From NCBI GenBank assembly GCA_027886175.1, contig JAJNNQ010000023.1:11655501-11719500 (forward strand): DNA of 64,000 bases. Reading direction: 5' to 3'. The position numbers were made by a program, and so were the translations under genes. The first letter of the stretch is position 1. Each line of letters starts with the position of its first letter. The notes under the pieces are model-generated. The model worked only from the letters and a program-made list of their open reading frames with translations. It was not told the origin of the DNA and did not search any database. Shown here piece by piece: positions 34,031 through 46,058 of this stretch. The stretch is from Phylloscopus collybita (lineage: Eukaryota; Chordata; Aves; Passeriformes; Phylloscopidae).

Positions 34031-36077
34031 AAAGGAAGGGGCTGACGCCCGGCCAGGCTGGGACAGGAGGGAGCCTGGAACCACAAATCTGTAAAATCTG
34101 GGAGGATTTGGGGTCTAGGAATGTGGCTTTGCCTATCCTGGGGCAGAGCACGACCATGACCCTCCCAGGAGGGCTCTGCTGTCACCTCAGCTCCCTGTGG
34201 CATCCACGGGTCACCTGGAAGTGCTGGAGGTTTTCGTGTTCCAGCCTTGGACTCGTGACCCACCTCAACCTAAGTCAGCTCCAGGGAGACCCTGTCCTCT
34301 GCAGAACCACCTGAGGTGACCCCAAATCTTCGTTCCTGCAGTGTGACACCCCTGCCCATTTTCCTCAATGAGTGTGTTTGCTCCCAGGACAGACACATAA
34401 ATCACACCAGCTGCACCCCAAGCGAGCCCATGACAAATAAGGTATTTTTAAAGGTTAGTTGTTGTTCTTTTTAATCAAAGAAAAGCAAGGGGATGGGGTT
34501 GGACATTTATGATGTGCAAAAGAGGTTGTAACCACAGAAAAATCTGCCTCCAAAAGCCAAATATTATTCATTTTGGTGGAATGTGCTGTTAAAATAGCTC
34601 AGCCTTTAAGGAAGAGGCAGGCTTATGTAAACCAGCGAGTTTACTTTCTTTTGAACACACAGCCTTACAAAAATCCCATCTGTGTGTGCATGGGGTGTCT
34701 TCCTATGGACTCACACATGTCCCTTGATCAGCTGTGCCCCTCAGGAGACTTAGGGAACACATTTTAGGAGAGAGAAGCACAGAGGAAGGTGATGTTTCGA
34801 TCCGTGACATCTTCCTGGGGCCATGGAGCAGCATTAACAAATCCCAGTGCTTTAGCAGGAGTCAATAATTCACTCATGCACCTCCCTGGTCCATCACTGG
34901 CTTCCTTTTAGAAAGGCACAATCAGGCTGAAAATCCATCCCCAGCCCTCTGCCAGAGCTGGGAAACACCTGCCCTGAGCAGTCCATCAAAAAGTGGAAAG
35001 TCTATCGAAGAGGGTAATTAAAATATTGCCACGTCTTCAAATTTAAGCAGAGCTCCTTTAATCAACAACAAACTCTGAAGTTTCCCGTGGAAGTTCAGCA
35101 GGCAGGACACTGAGGAGCTCAGTTCTTTTTGTGCTGAGATTTTCAGCTTTCTAGGGATCCTTCACGGGATTAAGGACAGGTTTTCATGGATTCACCTCTC
35201 AAACTTCTCTGCCATTGGTTCCACCTGTATTTTGCTCCCTGAACAGGCAGGATCTTGTTTCATGGAGCCCCAGAATTCGTTCTGCCATTTATCCACACCC
35301 ACAGAGGTGGATGCTGCTGTTCCCTCCCCTTCTGCTGCCCATTTTCCCTCCCCAGCCCCAAGATATCCAAACTGGATGCCCCACCCTGTCCACCAAGCTG
35401 TTCAATAAAGGTTGAGGTTGGTGTTGCCTTGCCTGGAACTAATTGTGATTTTTAACATAATGATACATAATTACTTCTATTTAATAAATGCTATTTAATA
35501 ACTTCTATTTAATAACTGCTAAGGGAGCCAGCAAGGGAGTGATTGTGTCCTGGGGCTTTAATTACTGTGCACAAACCCTGTGTGTGGCTCTCAGGGCTCT
35601 AAACCACACAGATTGTGTTTCCAAACACTGTGGGATCTTCCTTTTCTCCTTTCAGTTTTCCACACTGTTGGAAAATAGGGATTGATCCTTAAAAGAGAGT
35701 CCTGGAGGCCAACCCAGGCACGTGAGGAAGGAGACAAGAAGCAAAGGTCAGCGCTGATTTACCAAGTGCAAAGTGAGATGAGCAACCTGCTGCTTTCTGT
35801 GATTAAATGGCTCTGCAGAAAAGGGCAGAGAGATAAATTACAGAGTCCTCCTCCTTGTCTGTGTGTGCAAACGTGGAATGCTGCTGAAAACCCATTTTCC
35901 TTCTGAACCAAGCTCTCAGGGAAACAGATAAACTTCAATTTAGATTTCTTTCACAGCTTGAATCCCGCAAAACACTCCAGGTGTCTGGGCATGCTGCTCC
36001 AAGGGGGATCCTCCTGGTCTTTCCTTCACCCAAATCTGCTTTTTGTTCTCCTCTGTTTTCCAGAAGAAAGCTCACTT
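34031..36077. other. Unique sequence
   Basis: No recognised gene. A short AT-rich tandem repeat ('tatttaataa') lies at 35477-35520. A 3'-UTR-like 'ttcaataaagg' occurs at 35400-35410 without supporting evidence for a transcript. Confidence 0.4.
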
Positions 36078-36220
36078 TCACAGAATGCTGGAGTGTTTTG
36101 GGTGGGAAGGGACCTTAAATATCATCTGATTCCACCCCAGCCATGGCAGGGACACCTCCCAGCACCCCAGGGTGCTCCGAGCTCTGTCCAGCCTGGCCTG
36201 GGACACTGCCAGGGATGGGT
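36078..36220 (-). mobile_element. CR1: CR1 LINE 3' fragment
   Basis: 'cacagaatgctggagtgttt' then 'gggtgggaagggaccttaaa' and 'ccagcctggcctgggacact' match the reverse complement of the CR1 tail. About 140 bp remain. Confidence 0.85.
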
Positions 36221-36961
36221 TTATTTTTCTTTCAGGACAGTTCCTGTGCAGATGGAAGAGTCCCCATCCCCATAACTAAGGTCAGGATGATGAGCTCCCC
36301 TGGACAAGGATGCCCTCAGAAATGGCTTTGCTGCTCTTCCACCCTGCAGCCAGGAAACTGCGCTTGGAAAAGCCAGCGAGGGCAACAGGCAGATCAAACA
36401 TTCCTGCTTCTGTTTTTCCTCCTTTGATTTTCATCCCCTGTAGCTGTAGGGGGCGGGGGGGAAAGCCTGAAAATGTGATCATTGAGCTGAATGCGTAGTT
36501 TGAAAGAGTTTAGAAACATTTGAAATAGAGGACAAACTACTCAGGGTGATTTTTGTGTACTCCATGTTGTTAATTTTCTTACTTCAGCTTTTCTTCTCCG
36601 CCGCTTTCTGTCCCCATCAATTGGATTTATTTTTTTTTTAAATCCTGCTTAATTTTTGCTGGGAGTGGATGAAAAGCTGTGGCTGCTTTTCTTGGCCTCA
36701 GGAAAAGTTCTATGTGTGCAGTAAAACTATTCCCTGCTATTATCACCCCGGGAGTCAGACACATAAAACCCCATTTTATCCGTGGGATAAAGGAGAACCG
36801 GAAACGCTTCTGACTCAGGAAAATTGGTGAAAAATGCTAAATTCAAGAGGTGATCCTCACTGGTGGAAGTGGAAGCAGAGTGGGCCTGAGTTGATTTGTA
36901 TCCCTTCAGGTTTTCACCCACAGCAAGAAGGGAAAAACGTGAAATACTCAATATTGTCCAT

Positions 36962-37061
36962 GGGGAAAAGGAAGGAAGGAAGGAAGGAAGGAAGGAAGGA
37001 AGGAAGGAAGGAAGGAAGGAAGGAAGGAAGGAAGGAAGGAAGGAAGGAAGGAAGGGAGGGA

Positions 37062-37149
<88 letters not shown>

Positions 37150-37151
37150 AG
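36962..37151. repeat. 190-nt homopurine compound microsatellite
   Basis: (GGAA)21 at 36970-37053 passes through GGGAGGG into about 23 units of (AAAG) at 37061-37151. Every + strand base from 36962 to 37151 is a purine. Such mirror-symmetric homopurine tracts can form H-DNA triplexes. The Lys/Glu/Arg frames across it are artefacts. Confidence 0.97.
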
Positions 37152-38336
37152 CCTTTCTCACTGTGAAATCCAGTTTTGAAAGAGAAGGTGTGTAAAGAAC
37201 AGAAGTTTAGGGTTTGAAAGATGGCAGAAAGGAAAAATAGAAGAGAAATAACGCAGCACAGGTGAGCCAGGTTAATTTTATTATTAACCTCATGATTACA
37301 TTGTCCTGAAGTACAGAGTCAAATAGAGTTTTCAAGGAGTTTTTCAGGCTCCACAAAAAGAAAGGTAAAACCGACAATAATTGTTACATTTAAGATGAGC
37401 AGAACTCTCATTGAAAGGGGACTTCTCAAGAAGCCACAGAGAAGTGCTGGAGAAAATGATCCCCATCCTGTTCCACAGAGGCTGGCAGAAATAGAGCACT
37501 CATTAGTGACAAGAAGCCATTAATTGGCTGAATTTAGAGCTCTCCACCCCCACGGTGTTTAGGGGGCAGAATGGAGTTACCTTCCATTCTTTGGCGGGAT
37601 CTGTGTGACCCTCGCTCCCCTGCTGAGCCCTCACTGCTCTGTGCTCAGGCACACACTCATTGACCTCACCTGAAATGATCCCAGAGGCAGGAATCAGGAA
37701 TCCTGGAGATGTCCCAGATTCCTGGGCTGGGTTCTGCAGAGAACAACCTTCCCAGGGATCAGTTGTGTTTCCCACTTTAGTTTGTGCAGCTCCTCTGCTG
37801 TTTGCTGACAGTTTGATGCAGTTTGATGACGGGGGAGAAGAGCTTTGATAAATATTAAACCCTGTCATTCCCTCATTTCCTGCATTTTTCCCAAACAAAT
37901 TCCACGGAAAAGTCATATAGGAAACCAGAACAAAAGAGAACCCATAGATTGATTTTTCCCCCCCCTTTTCTTAATATGGAATGCAGGGATAAAATTTCTT
38001 CATTGAGGAATACATGCCAGTGAAAAGAGCAGAGGGATAAAAGAAAAAAATTCCCCAAACCTAACAATGTCTAAACCAATTTTTCTGGGAAAAAAAATCC
38101 TATCTTTAAGCTCTCCTGTGCCAGAGTGCCCAGTAAAGATACTTCAAATAAAGTAAATGAAACCACTGTTCATACCAGAGTTCAATCAATAAATCAATCA
38201 ATTATTGATTATTTCCATTCTTTTATCTGCTCCCAGAGATGATGTTTCTTCAAACAGCAGGATATATTTACTAATTATTTTGATATTCATTTACAGGCAA
38301 CTTGGAAAGTATGGCAGTAGGATAAAGAAAGGAATA
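37152..38336. other. Unique sequence with PBX/HOX-like palindrome
   Basis: No recognised gene. AATCAATAA (38184-38192) and TTATTGATT (38202-38210) form a perfect inverted repeat around ATCAATCAA, resembling clustered PBX/HOX half sites. Confidence 0.4.
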
Positions 38337-38820
38337 AAATCATAGAATCATAGAATTGTAGAGCCTTGGAATGGTTTGGGTTGGAAGGGACCTCAAAGCT
38401 CATCCAGTGCCACCCCAGCCCTGGCAGGGACACCTCCCACTGCCCCAGGTGCTCCCAGCCCTGTCCAGCCTGGCCTGGGGCACTGCCAGGGATCCAGGGG
38501 CAGCCCCAGCTGCTCTGGGCACCCTGTGCCAGCCCTGCCCACCCTGCCAGGGAAGATTTTCCTCCTAATGTTTGATTTAAACCCCCTCTGTGCCAGTGTG
38601 AAGCCGTTCTCCCTTGTCCTGTCACCCCATGGTTTTGTAAATGCTCCCTCTCCATCTTTCCTGCTCTCTTCAGGCAAGGCCACAACAAGGTCACCCCAAA
38701 GCTTCTCTTTTCCAGGCTGAGCAACCCCAATTGTCTCAGCCTTTCCTCACAGGAGCAGAGTTCCACACCCCAAATCAAAGGGTGAACCTTCTCTGGGCTC
38801 TCTCCAACAGACCAGAGCTG
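38337..38820 (-). mobile_element. CR1: CR1 LINE 3' end, ~485 bp
   Basis: It begins with 'tcatagaatcatagaattg', the reverse complement of the CR1 terminal 8-bp repeat, then 'gaatggtttgggttggaagg'. It runs through the 3' UTR to 'ctctctccaacagaccagag'. The 3' end is intact and the 5' end truncated, as usual for CR1. Confidence 0.95.
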
Positions 38821-38867
38821 ATCTTCAAAATTCTTCAACAAAACTCCAAACCCGAGGTTTCAATTGG

Positions 38868-38966
38868 CACTCATGGAACCAGAGAGTGACAGAACTGGGA
38901 CCTTAAAACTCATCTCATCCAACCCCAGCCATGGGCAGGGACACCTTCCATCAGACCTGCTGCTGA
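38868..38966 (-). mobile_element. CR1: Short CR1 3' fragment
   Basis: 'aactgggaccttaaaactca' and 'catccaaccccagccatggg' with 'cagggacaccttcca' repeat the CR1 tail in the same orientation just beyond the larger copy. It is a separate, more diverged fragment. Confidence 0.7.
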
Positions 38967-41412
38967 TATCAAACCCATATCAAGCTGCTTTTCATCTCGA
39001 GTTCACCTCAGGCCCCAGAAGTGCCTGAGGATGAAGCTCAAAGCCGTGCCCTCACTCTGATGCTCGTGTCAGTAGATTTTTGTGGTGGCACTTGAGAGTG
39101 ACTCAGCCACCCTCAGATATCAAAGTCAGTTTTTTGGTGGATGTGTTCTGCTCCCTCCCCCGATGAACTCTTCACCCCCAGCCCCAGCCAACCACAACAC
39201 TGTGGGACTTGGTGCAGTGGAAACACAGAAATCACAACCAGAGCAGCACTGCTGGGGAGGGTAACAAACACAGCTCCCTTGGTAAGAAAATGAAGGCTTT
39301 GTCATTTCTTGGTCTAGGGTTGCACAGGATCTCCATCCAGGTGGAAACTGTTCCATGGAAATCGTTAGAAAATACCAACTTTCCATGTGGTAATTTCCTG
39401 AGAAAAGTGTGGCTGAAATGTGTCTGAAGTTCAAGAGAACAAACACGAGCAGCCAAATAAAGGCACCCACCCAAAAACCAGGGGAGCCAAAATGCAGGGC
39501 GGCCAAAAATGCCATATTCAGACTCTTGCCATGATTCCCATCAGGGCATTCACTGGGCTCAGGATCCTTTGGAGATCACCCATGGTGGATAATTCCTCCT
39601 TGGCTTGATCCTTTCCACAAAGATCTCATGGAATAAAAAGCATCACTAAGTTCCCTCTGTCACAGAGGAGCAGCAAAGGTTCCAGAGCCCTGGAATGCTC
39701 ATTTGGAATGTTCATTTGGAATGTTCTCTTGGAATGCCATGGCTCTGCCATCCTGGTGATGCCTGTGCCCTTCTGCCAGCTGAAATCAAACAATAGCCTG
39801 GTTTGTTGAAAAGTGATTTAATAATCGTCACTTATGGGCTGCCCAACTCCTCAAATTTCTTTAAATTTACAGTTCCTGCTTCTTTTTTTTCTCTTCTTCA
39901 AACTGATTTTGATGTCATTCTTTGAGCCTGGAGCTCTGCACCAAGGTGTCCACAAGACACCTGGAGCAGCAACACTCCTCCCTTCATTCTGCAGTTAAAA
40001 TCAGGGGTTTAGATGTTGCTTCAGCCCTCCCAGAAAACAGCAAATCCTTGGAAACAGATGTGTGCAGAAAGGCAACAGGCAAGGGAGCCCCTGGGTATCC
40101 TGGACAGTTTCAGTGATGTGAATTATAGGAATTCTTGATATGGTGTCAGAAATAAAACAGCTTTCACCAATTTAATTCTTTGTTGGGGCTTAGGAGCCAC
40201 TTCAGGAATGGCAGCAAGGAAAATCCCCCTCCCAATGGAATGGATATCCATGACTGTGGGCTGGGGTGTCCCCCCACAAAAACCAGGGTTTGTGGGGTTG
40301 TTCTCAAAGCTCTGGGGCTGCAGCCACCAGACAGCTCCAGGCTCCCTGTCCAACGCTGCTCCTCACAGATCTGGAGCTGGGATGTGCCAGGCAGGGGACA
40401 AGGACAGCGTGGGGACTGCCCCAGTTGTCATCAAACACAGAAATCACGTGGAGTCATCTCTGTTCCAGCCATGAATCCTTCTGGCACAGCACCTCCTGCA
40501 GCTTTGCCACGGCTGTGTAACAGGGAGAAGATCTACAACACGTTTCATTCACTATTTAAAGGAAAAAGGACTTCAGTCTAGAGCTGCTTTTGTCTAAACA
40601 GCTTCTGGTGAGCACTCAGGTCTTTAACTTTTCCCTTGTTGATGTAAAAACAAGTGTCTGCCTCCCTGAAAAATTGGGAATTTTTACTGCAGACTTTGGG
40701 CAAAAAGCAAAACTATTTTGGCTCCCAACCAAAAACTTTAAGCTTAAAATGGCAAACCTCTCATTTTCAGCCAAACAATGAAAACGTTGGTTTTGGCTGG
40801 ACATTTTTGGTTTTCCAACTGAAGTGATCTTTTTCTCGGTCAAAAATTTTCCATGAGGTGAGGAATAAACATTACGGGTAAAAAGCCTGGTGGAACTGGA
40901 AGGAAGGAGGGAAGAGAGGGAGATAAGGAATAAAAACAGTTTATCACAACCATCATGAGGCTCCTGTTACCAAGGTCTGTGACAAGGCACGGCACCAATC
41001 CGGTAAAGAATCCCTGAAACCTATAGCCTGGGATATTTATAGCAGGATTCATGGTCACTGCATGTTCTCTAAACAGATTTATAAAAGTGTTTTTCTCCTG
41101 GTTGTTTCCTTTTTTAGAATATTATCACCGGGAGAAGCACTCCAGCCTCTCCTACCTGGACAGAGTTTTTGCTGCTGTCCCGATGAGCTCAGTGGCTGCA
41201 GAGGCAATAAAAAGCCCCTGGAGCTTGTGGGTGACTTTATTAACTCACAGAAATTCCAAGCCCTGTGCAGGCATCTGGCAGGCAGAGAAGATGCCCTGCT
41301 GCCTCTTTCCCAGCAGTCTGGAGGGAGAAGGGAATGTCTTTGGAGCTGGAAAAGACATTCCAGACCAGGGCATGGATGTCCTGTCTCCAGCTCCAGGTGG
41401 GCTTCCTGGTGC
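38967..41412. other. Unique sequence
   Basis: No recognised gene. A 4-copy 13-bp repeat ('tggaatgttcatt') lies at 39691-39742. Confidence 0.4.
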
Positions 41413-41416
41413 GGGT

Positions 41417-41855
41417 TGATGGAAGACTGAGCTGGAGCAGAGGCTGGACAGAGCCAGAGAATAAAGCAGAGATTTATTAAAAGGCCTTTAGGGTGCACCT
41501 GGGGCAGGACAAGAGCCTGGCCAGGCCTGCACCCAAGGGGGACCCAAAATGCTCCCCAAATGGACAAAGGGTCACCAGGTCTGACACTGGGATCAGTTGG
41601 GGTCCATTTGCACCTTGGGGTTGAATTGTCCAATTGCAGCTGCAGGCTGTGAGGTCCCATCCTTCTTGTTCCTCCCTGCAGCCACCCTTGTTTGTGCTTT
41701 GGGGCTGAAAGTTGTCCTTGGGGTGCAGCAGGAACAGGATTTGTTTTGTGTCCCTGCTGTGTGCAGAGCTGAGTGAGCCTGGATGTGAGGCTGAGAGCTG
41801 CAGCCCTGGGCAGCACAGAGCCTGGAACACAGGGAAGGGAGAACTGAAGGCATCA
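41417..41855 (-). mobile_element. Solo LTR, copy 2 of 3, 4-bp TSD
   Basis: The same LTR as at 30506-30950, nearly identical over its length but 6 bp shorter (439 bp) because of a small deletion near its left end. Ends are TGATG and CATCA; flanks are GGGT on both sides (41413-41416 and 41856-41859). It reads on the minus strand. A 245-codon minus frame that crosses it mixes LTR and flanking sequence and is not a gene. Confidence 0.9.
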
Positions 41856-41859
41856 GGGT

Positions 41860-42807
41860 ATTCCTGCAGTTTAAATCTCACCCATGTCTCTCATTGTGAC
41901 TTGATGTGTCTCAGGATGGGCTGCAAAAAGGAATAAAGGCACCTCTGCAAATGTAACAAGATGGAAAGGTGGGAGGATGTGGAGGTCAGCAGGGGGAGGA
42001 AGGGAAAGGGAAGCCAGGGGGGCCCTGCAGTGAAGCTCATCCTGCAGGTCCATACCTGCTTCATTTAGGTGCTTTTTGATTTTCTGGCTAATATTTGGCT
42101 CTAAAGGGCCAACGAGGCCACTGGGCAGTGGCAGGGGAAGTGTTGTCCCATGTCACCAGTGCACGTCCTGGTGCTCCCCTTCTCTCCTCCCACATCTCCA
42201 GGAAACGCTCCATCATTCATGGAAGCGCTGCTGCTTCCACCACACAAGGAATCCTGGCTCCTTGGCAGGACAAAGATGGACTCAGCTGTGAAGAGCTGAT
42301 GCTTTCCCCTCCCAGTTTTCGTGCAGAAAGCACCGGCAGAGACAATTTTTTAATCACCATTCTAATGTTTCCCAACATAAAGCGGCTTTGGGGGCGTGAC
42401 GCAAACCCGCGGTTTAAAGCCATAGATATTTCTAGTTAATCTAAAAGATTAAGCACCTCACAGCCACTGGAAAGTGCTCCTTGCAACTACAGTATTATGG
42501 CCTTGGATAAATCTGGTTTTATAATCCTGCTTAGTCTACACTGATCTGGATAAAAAGAGCCCCCACCAGGGAGAACGAGGCCCAGAAAAGCAGTGTTTAG
42601 GCAAGGGGAGGGAAAGCAGGAGCACGGACTTTCTGCAGGGCCAGGAGGGTGGCCCAGGCTGTCAAATCATGTTAGGGACACATCATAATCCCCGGTTACC
42701 CTTCCCAATGACACTTCCCAGAGTCACCTTCCCATAAAGTCCCTGCTGAGAGAGAGGACGGAGCAGATGGGGGAGGAAGGCTGAGGGTGATGAGCAGGGA
42801 GGTGCTG
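41860..42807. other. Unique spacer between two LTR copies
   Basis: About 950 bp separate LTR copies 2 and 3. I see no retroviral gene fragment, primer-binding site or polypurine tract, so the pair is not the ends of one provirus. This agrees with their different target duplications. Confidence 0.6.
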
Positions 42808-42811
42808 GAGG

Positions 42812-43256
42812 TGATGTCCTGGGGAGGCTGAGCTGGAGCAGAGGCTGGACAGAGCCAGAGAATAAAGCAGAGATTTATTAAAAGGCCTTTAGGGTGCACC
42901 TGGGGCAGGACAAGAGCCTGGCCAGGCCTGCACCCAAGGGGGACCCAAAATGCTCCCCAAATGGACAAAGGGTCACCAGGTCTGACACTGGGATCAGTTG
43001 GGGTCCATTTGCACCTTGGGGTTGAATTGTCCAATTGCAGCTGCAGGCTGTGAGGTCCCATCCTTCTTGTTCCTCCCTGCAGCCACCCTTGTTTGTGCTT
43101 TGGGGCTGAAAGTTGTCCTTGGGGTGCAGCAGGAACAGGATTTGTTTTGTGTCCGTGCTGTGTGCAGAGCTGAGTGAGCCTGGATGTGAGGCTGAGAGCT
43201 GCACCCCTGGGCAGCACAGAGCCTGGAACACAGGGAAGGGAGAACTGAAGGCATCA
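42812..43256 (-). mobile_element. Solo LTR, copy 3 of 3, 4-bp TSD
   Basis: 445 bp with ends TGATGTCC and GGCATCA, flanked by GAGG on both sides (42808-42811 and 43257-43260). Length equals copy 1 and I find only a few substitutions between them. AATAAA on the minus strand is at 42874-42879, again 62 bp from the 3' end. Confidence 0.92.
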
Positions 43257-44932
43257 GAGGTGCTCACAGACCTCCTCAGAGAGCTGGGCAGGCATCCCTT
43301 GGATCCCACAGGGTCTGGAACACACATGAGCGCTGCTGAGCTCAAGGGCAGCCAAGGCAGCAGTTCTGAGTGGAAAAATATCTGGTGCTTATCTCCCTCC
43401 TCACCTTGGGGAAGGAGGCAAGAGCAGAGGTGAGCAAACACACCACAGTGGATTACCAGGAATCCCAGTTTGCCCTCCAGCACTGAAAAGTTTCCTTCCA
43501 GCAGAAGTTTATGTGGCAGCTCTCTGAGGAAAGGCTGAAGTGCTGTCTGCATTCTCCACCAAGAACCTCCCCATCCTACAAAATTTTCATTTGATTTTTA
43601 TATTCAGCTCAAGTTTAAAGTGCATGAGCTCACTCATTACATCAGCGGTTTATCTAAGGGGTTATTAAAGTGCTGATCAAATGACAAGAACTGGAAACAT
43701 TTGTCACAACCAAGGATCTCAGGAAATACTTTTTTAGCACTTACACAGCCTGTATGAATAGCTGTGAATAGTGTGAAATAAATTAGTATTAAATGTATCT
43801 CTAAATCCAGTGTTTCCTGTATTTCGGAAGGAAAATGACTCTTGCCTGGGTTTCTGAAGGGCAGTTAAAACATAAGTTAGTGAATTAATACACGAATGAC
43901 TGGGCAGAATTCCCTTGTCTGCATTTCGCAGCTCATCAGACCCGTGGGTCACAATACAAATGGCTTTATATTCTGAGGAAGCTGCGAACAAACAAGCTGG
44001 GCACTGCATCTGCATCTGCAAACAAACATTTCACAGCTATCCCACAGAGAAAAAGCAGTTTGAATTGCAGATCCTCCTGCTCTATAGCCTTTGTCTCTTT
44101 CGGATCTATGCGGGATTTTTGGCAGTGAAGTCAGAGCCTGGAAGTGTTGAATGCACCAAACTTAGCTCCTACTCATCCGAAGTGATAATATTAAAATAAT
44201 TAGCCTGCCACAAACTTTATGGCAGCAAAATCCAGCGAGAAGGAAAGGCAGCTTTCAGGAAACAAAGCAACCCATGAAATTCATTACTATGAGGCACAAA
44301 TTACTACTGCTATTATTATCATCCAGTGCCTTTAAGCTGCTGGGATGAATAAGGACTCTTCTGCCTTGTACAAATAAAAGGATAAGAGATCATTGTCATC
44401 ACAGATTTAGTGGATTAAGAAAATGATATGTGCATAATGAGTCTCCGGAAATAGAATATTGGCATGATTTTTTAAGCTTGCTGGAACTCCTCGTGTCACA
44501 CATGGCTTGAGCTGACCACTGATTAATTTAGACTTGGGGGGAAAAAAAAAAATCTCACTTATGTAACTTAAATCTGCCTTCAGTGGCTGTTTGTAAAGAT
44601 CTGGTGGGGTTTGCCTGGAGAAACAGGAATTTTTCTGTAGGAGCAGAATTCCCTGCTGAGCCTGGTGGGATCTGCCCTGGGGCACACAGGAGGTGGGAGG
44701 AGAGCAGAGCTTTCCAGACTGGTGGGGTGTCTGCTGGAAAGGAGCACTGGACCAGCTTCCAGCCTCTCTGGGAGCACTTTCTCTCATGAACAAGTGTCAG
44801 TTACAAGTATAAGATCATCCTGTTGTTTTGACAGAGATGAGATTTAAATAAACAAACCACTATTTTTACCCGTAGAGATTTTGGCTCCCTCTCCCAGAGG
44901 AAGAGGCCATTTTTTCCATTTGTGCCTGGCAG

Positions 44933-45068
44933 AAAACCCCAAACCCTTACAGGCCAGTAGACACTGAACCAAACAAAAGCAGAAGAGCTGATTCCATCCG
45001 AAGTGAACATCCCGAGGTCCACGTTCCTGCAAGGTCTTTGCACTCCTGATGCCAAAAACTGAACACAG
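44933..45068 (+). other. Candidate exon (splice-bounded)
   Basis: 'ttttttccatttgtgcctggcag' ends at 44932 as a strong acceptor, and AACACAG is followed by GTGAGTG at 45069 as a strong donor. The 136-nt interval has one frame open for 38 codons before a TGA near its 3' end; the other two stop early. A UTR, lncRNA or terminal-coding exon would fit. It rests on splice consensus alone. Confidence 0.22.
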
Positions 45069-45702
45069 GTGAGTGTCCCCTTTGTTTTCCTCCTCTGCTG
45101 TGATGCTCCTGGCATGGAAAGGCCCCATTTCCATGGAAACAACTTGTGGAAATCAGCAGAGTGTCAGTGCTTGTGGGTGACAGCAGATTGCTCCATGACT
45201 TCTGATTACCTGAGCATCTTTTTGGCTCACTAAACCCCCGGTGGGACAGTGACAAGGAAGGAAAGACTCAGTTCTGGACACGCCTGTCATTAACCAGCAA
45301 CTCGGCCGTCATAGGAAACCTGGAGCAAATTTCTGCTCTGACACCAGCAGAGGAGATGATTTTCAGTTTGCAGAAAACCTTGGAGCGCAGCTTCTCCTTT
45401 TTATTCTCCTCGCTAAAAAGCTTGTGGCAGCTCTGCAACAAAAGAAATGCCAAAGCAGCACTGAGGAGGTCTCTCCTTTCTCTTTTCTCCCATTTCCTGG
45501 CAGGAAAGCAGTGTCACCGTTGGTGTTCAAGGAGGGGCTGCAGCTGAGGCCGAGGTTACACAAGTGAGGACAACTTCTGGAGTCCCCACGCTTTCCCAAC
45601 GATGAACGCAGGAGTTCTGCCCTGCTGGGAAACAACGCGAGGCTGAGTGAGGACAGAGCAGGGGATGACTTGACATAAAAGCCTGCTGCTCCCCAGTGCC
45701 AG

Positions 45703-45730
45703 CCCAGCCCTGCCCTGCCCTGCCCTGCCC
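45703..45730 (-). other. G-quadruplex motif (six G3 tracts)
   Basis: The + strand has six CCC tracts separated by AG or TG. The minus strand therefore carries six GGG tracts with uniform 2-nt loops, well above the four needed for an intramolecular G-quadruplex. It doubles as a short (TGCCC)n microsatellite. Confidence 0.85.
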
Positions 45731-46058
45731 TTCGGATGGGTGCTCCTGGGAAGCTCCTCGCAGGCGTTTGGAGCATTTGGTAGACAGCTGTTCTGCTCAG
45801 AGAGCCACGGCGAGAGTTTTCAAGTCAAAACCACAAAAATGAGCTGATGATGCCATTTGGAAGCCATGTCCACAGAGCTCACCTCCTCTGATTACGCTGC
45901 TGGTTTTTAGGAACAGGGGCTCAGCTTTTCACACTCTCCCTTCCCTGCTCCTTTCTCTTTTGAGCCTCTCCAAGGAGCCAAACCTCCAGAGCTGCAGATC
46001 CAGGGCTGGCGAGGGAGGGAGGTGGAAGCAGAGCAGCTCCAGCCATCCTGGGTGGTGG

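Larger units (their letters stand above)
43261..46054. other. Unique sequence, some AT-rich non-coding patches
   Basis: No recognised gene. The AT-rich block 43570-44420 has many TAAT and ATTA words and few repeats, which would fit a conserved non-coding element, but I cannot test conservation. Confidence 0.35.

Noticed and set aside
35215..35415. 3' UTR or retrogene end with AATAAA at about 35405
   Set aside because: No poly-A tail, no target duplication and no recognisable coding sequence upstream.
36834..37195. Lys/Glu/Arg-rich frames
   Set aside because: They are translations of (GGAA)n and (AAAG)n. The same applies to frames over the AAAAG arrays at 48.3 and 56.2 kb and the T-rich tract at 18.4 kb.
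41079..41816. 245-codon minus frame
   Set aside because: It mixes LTR copy 2 with flanking DNA; nearly the same peptide appears over LTR copies 1 and 3, showing that it comes from the LTR.
41417..43256. LTR copies 2 and 3 as the two ends of one element
   Set aside because: Each has its own matching 4-bp flanks (GGGT and GAGG) and the 950-bp spacer shows no retroviral sequence.
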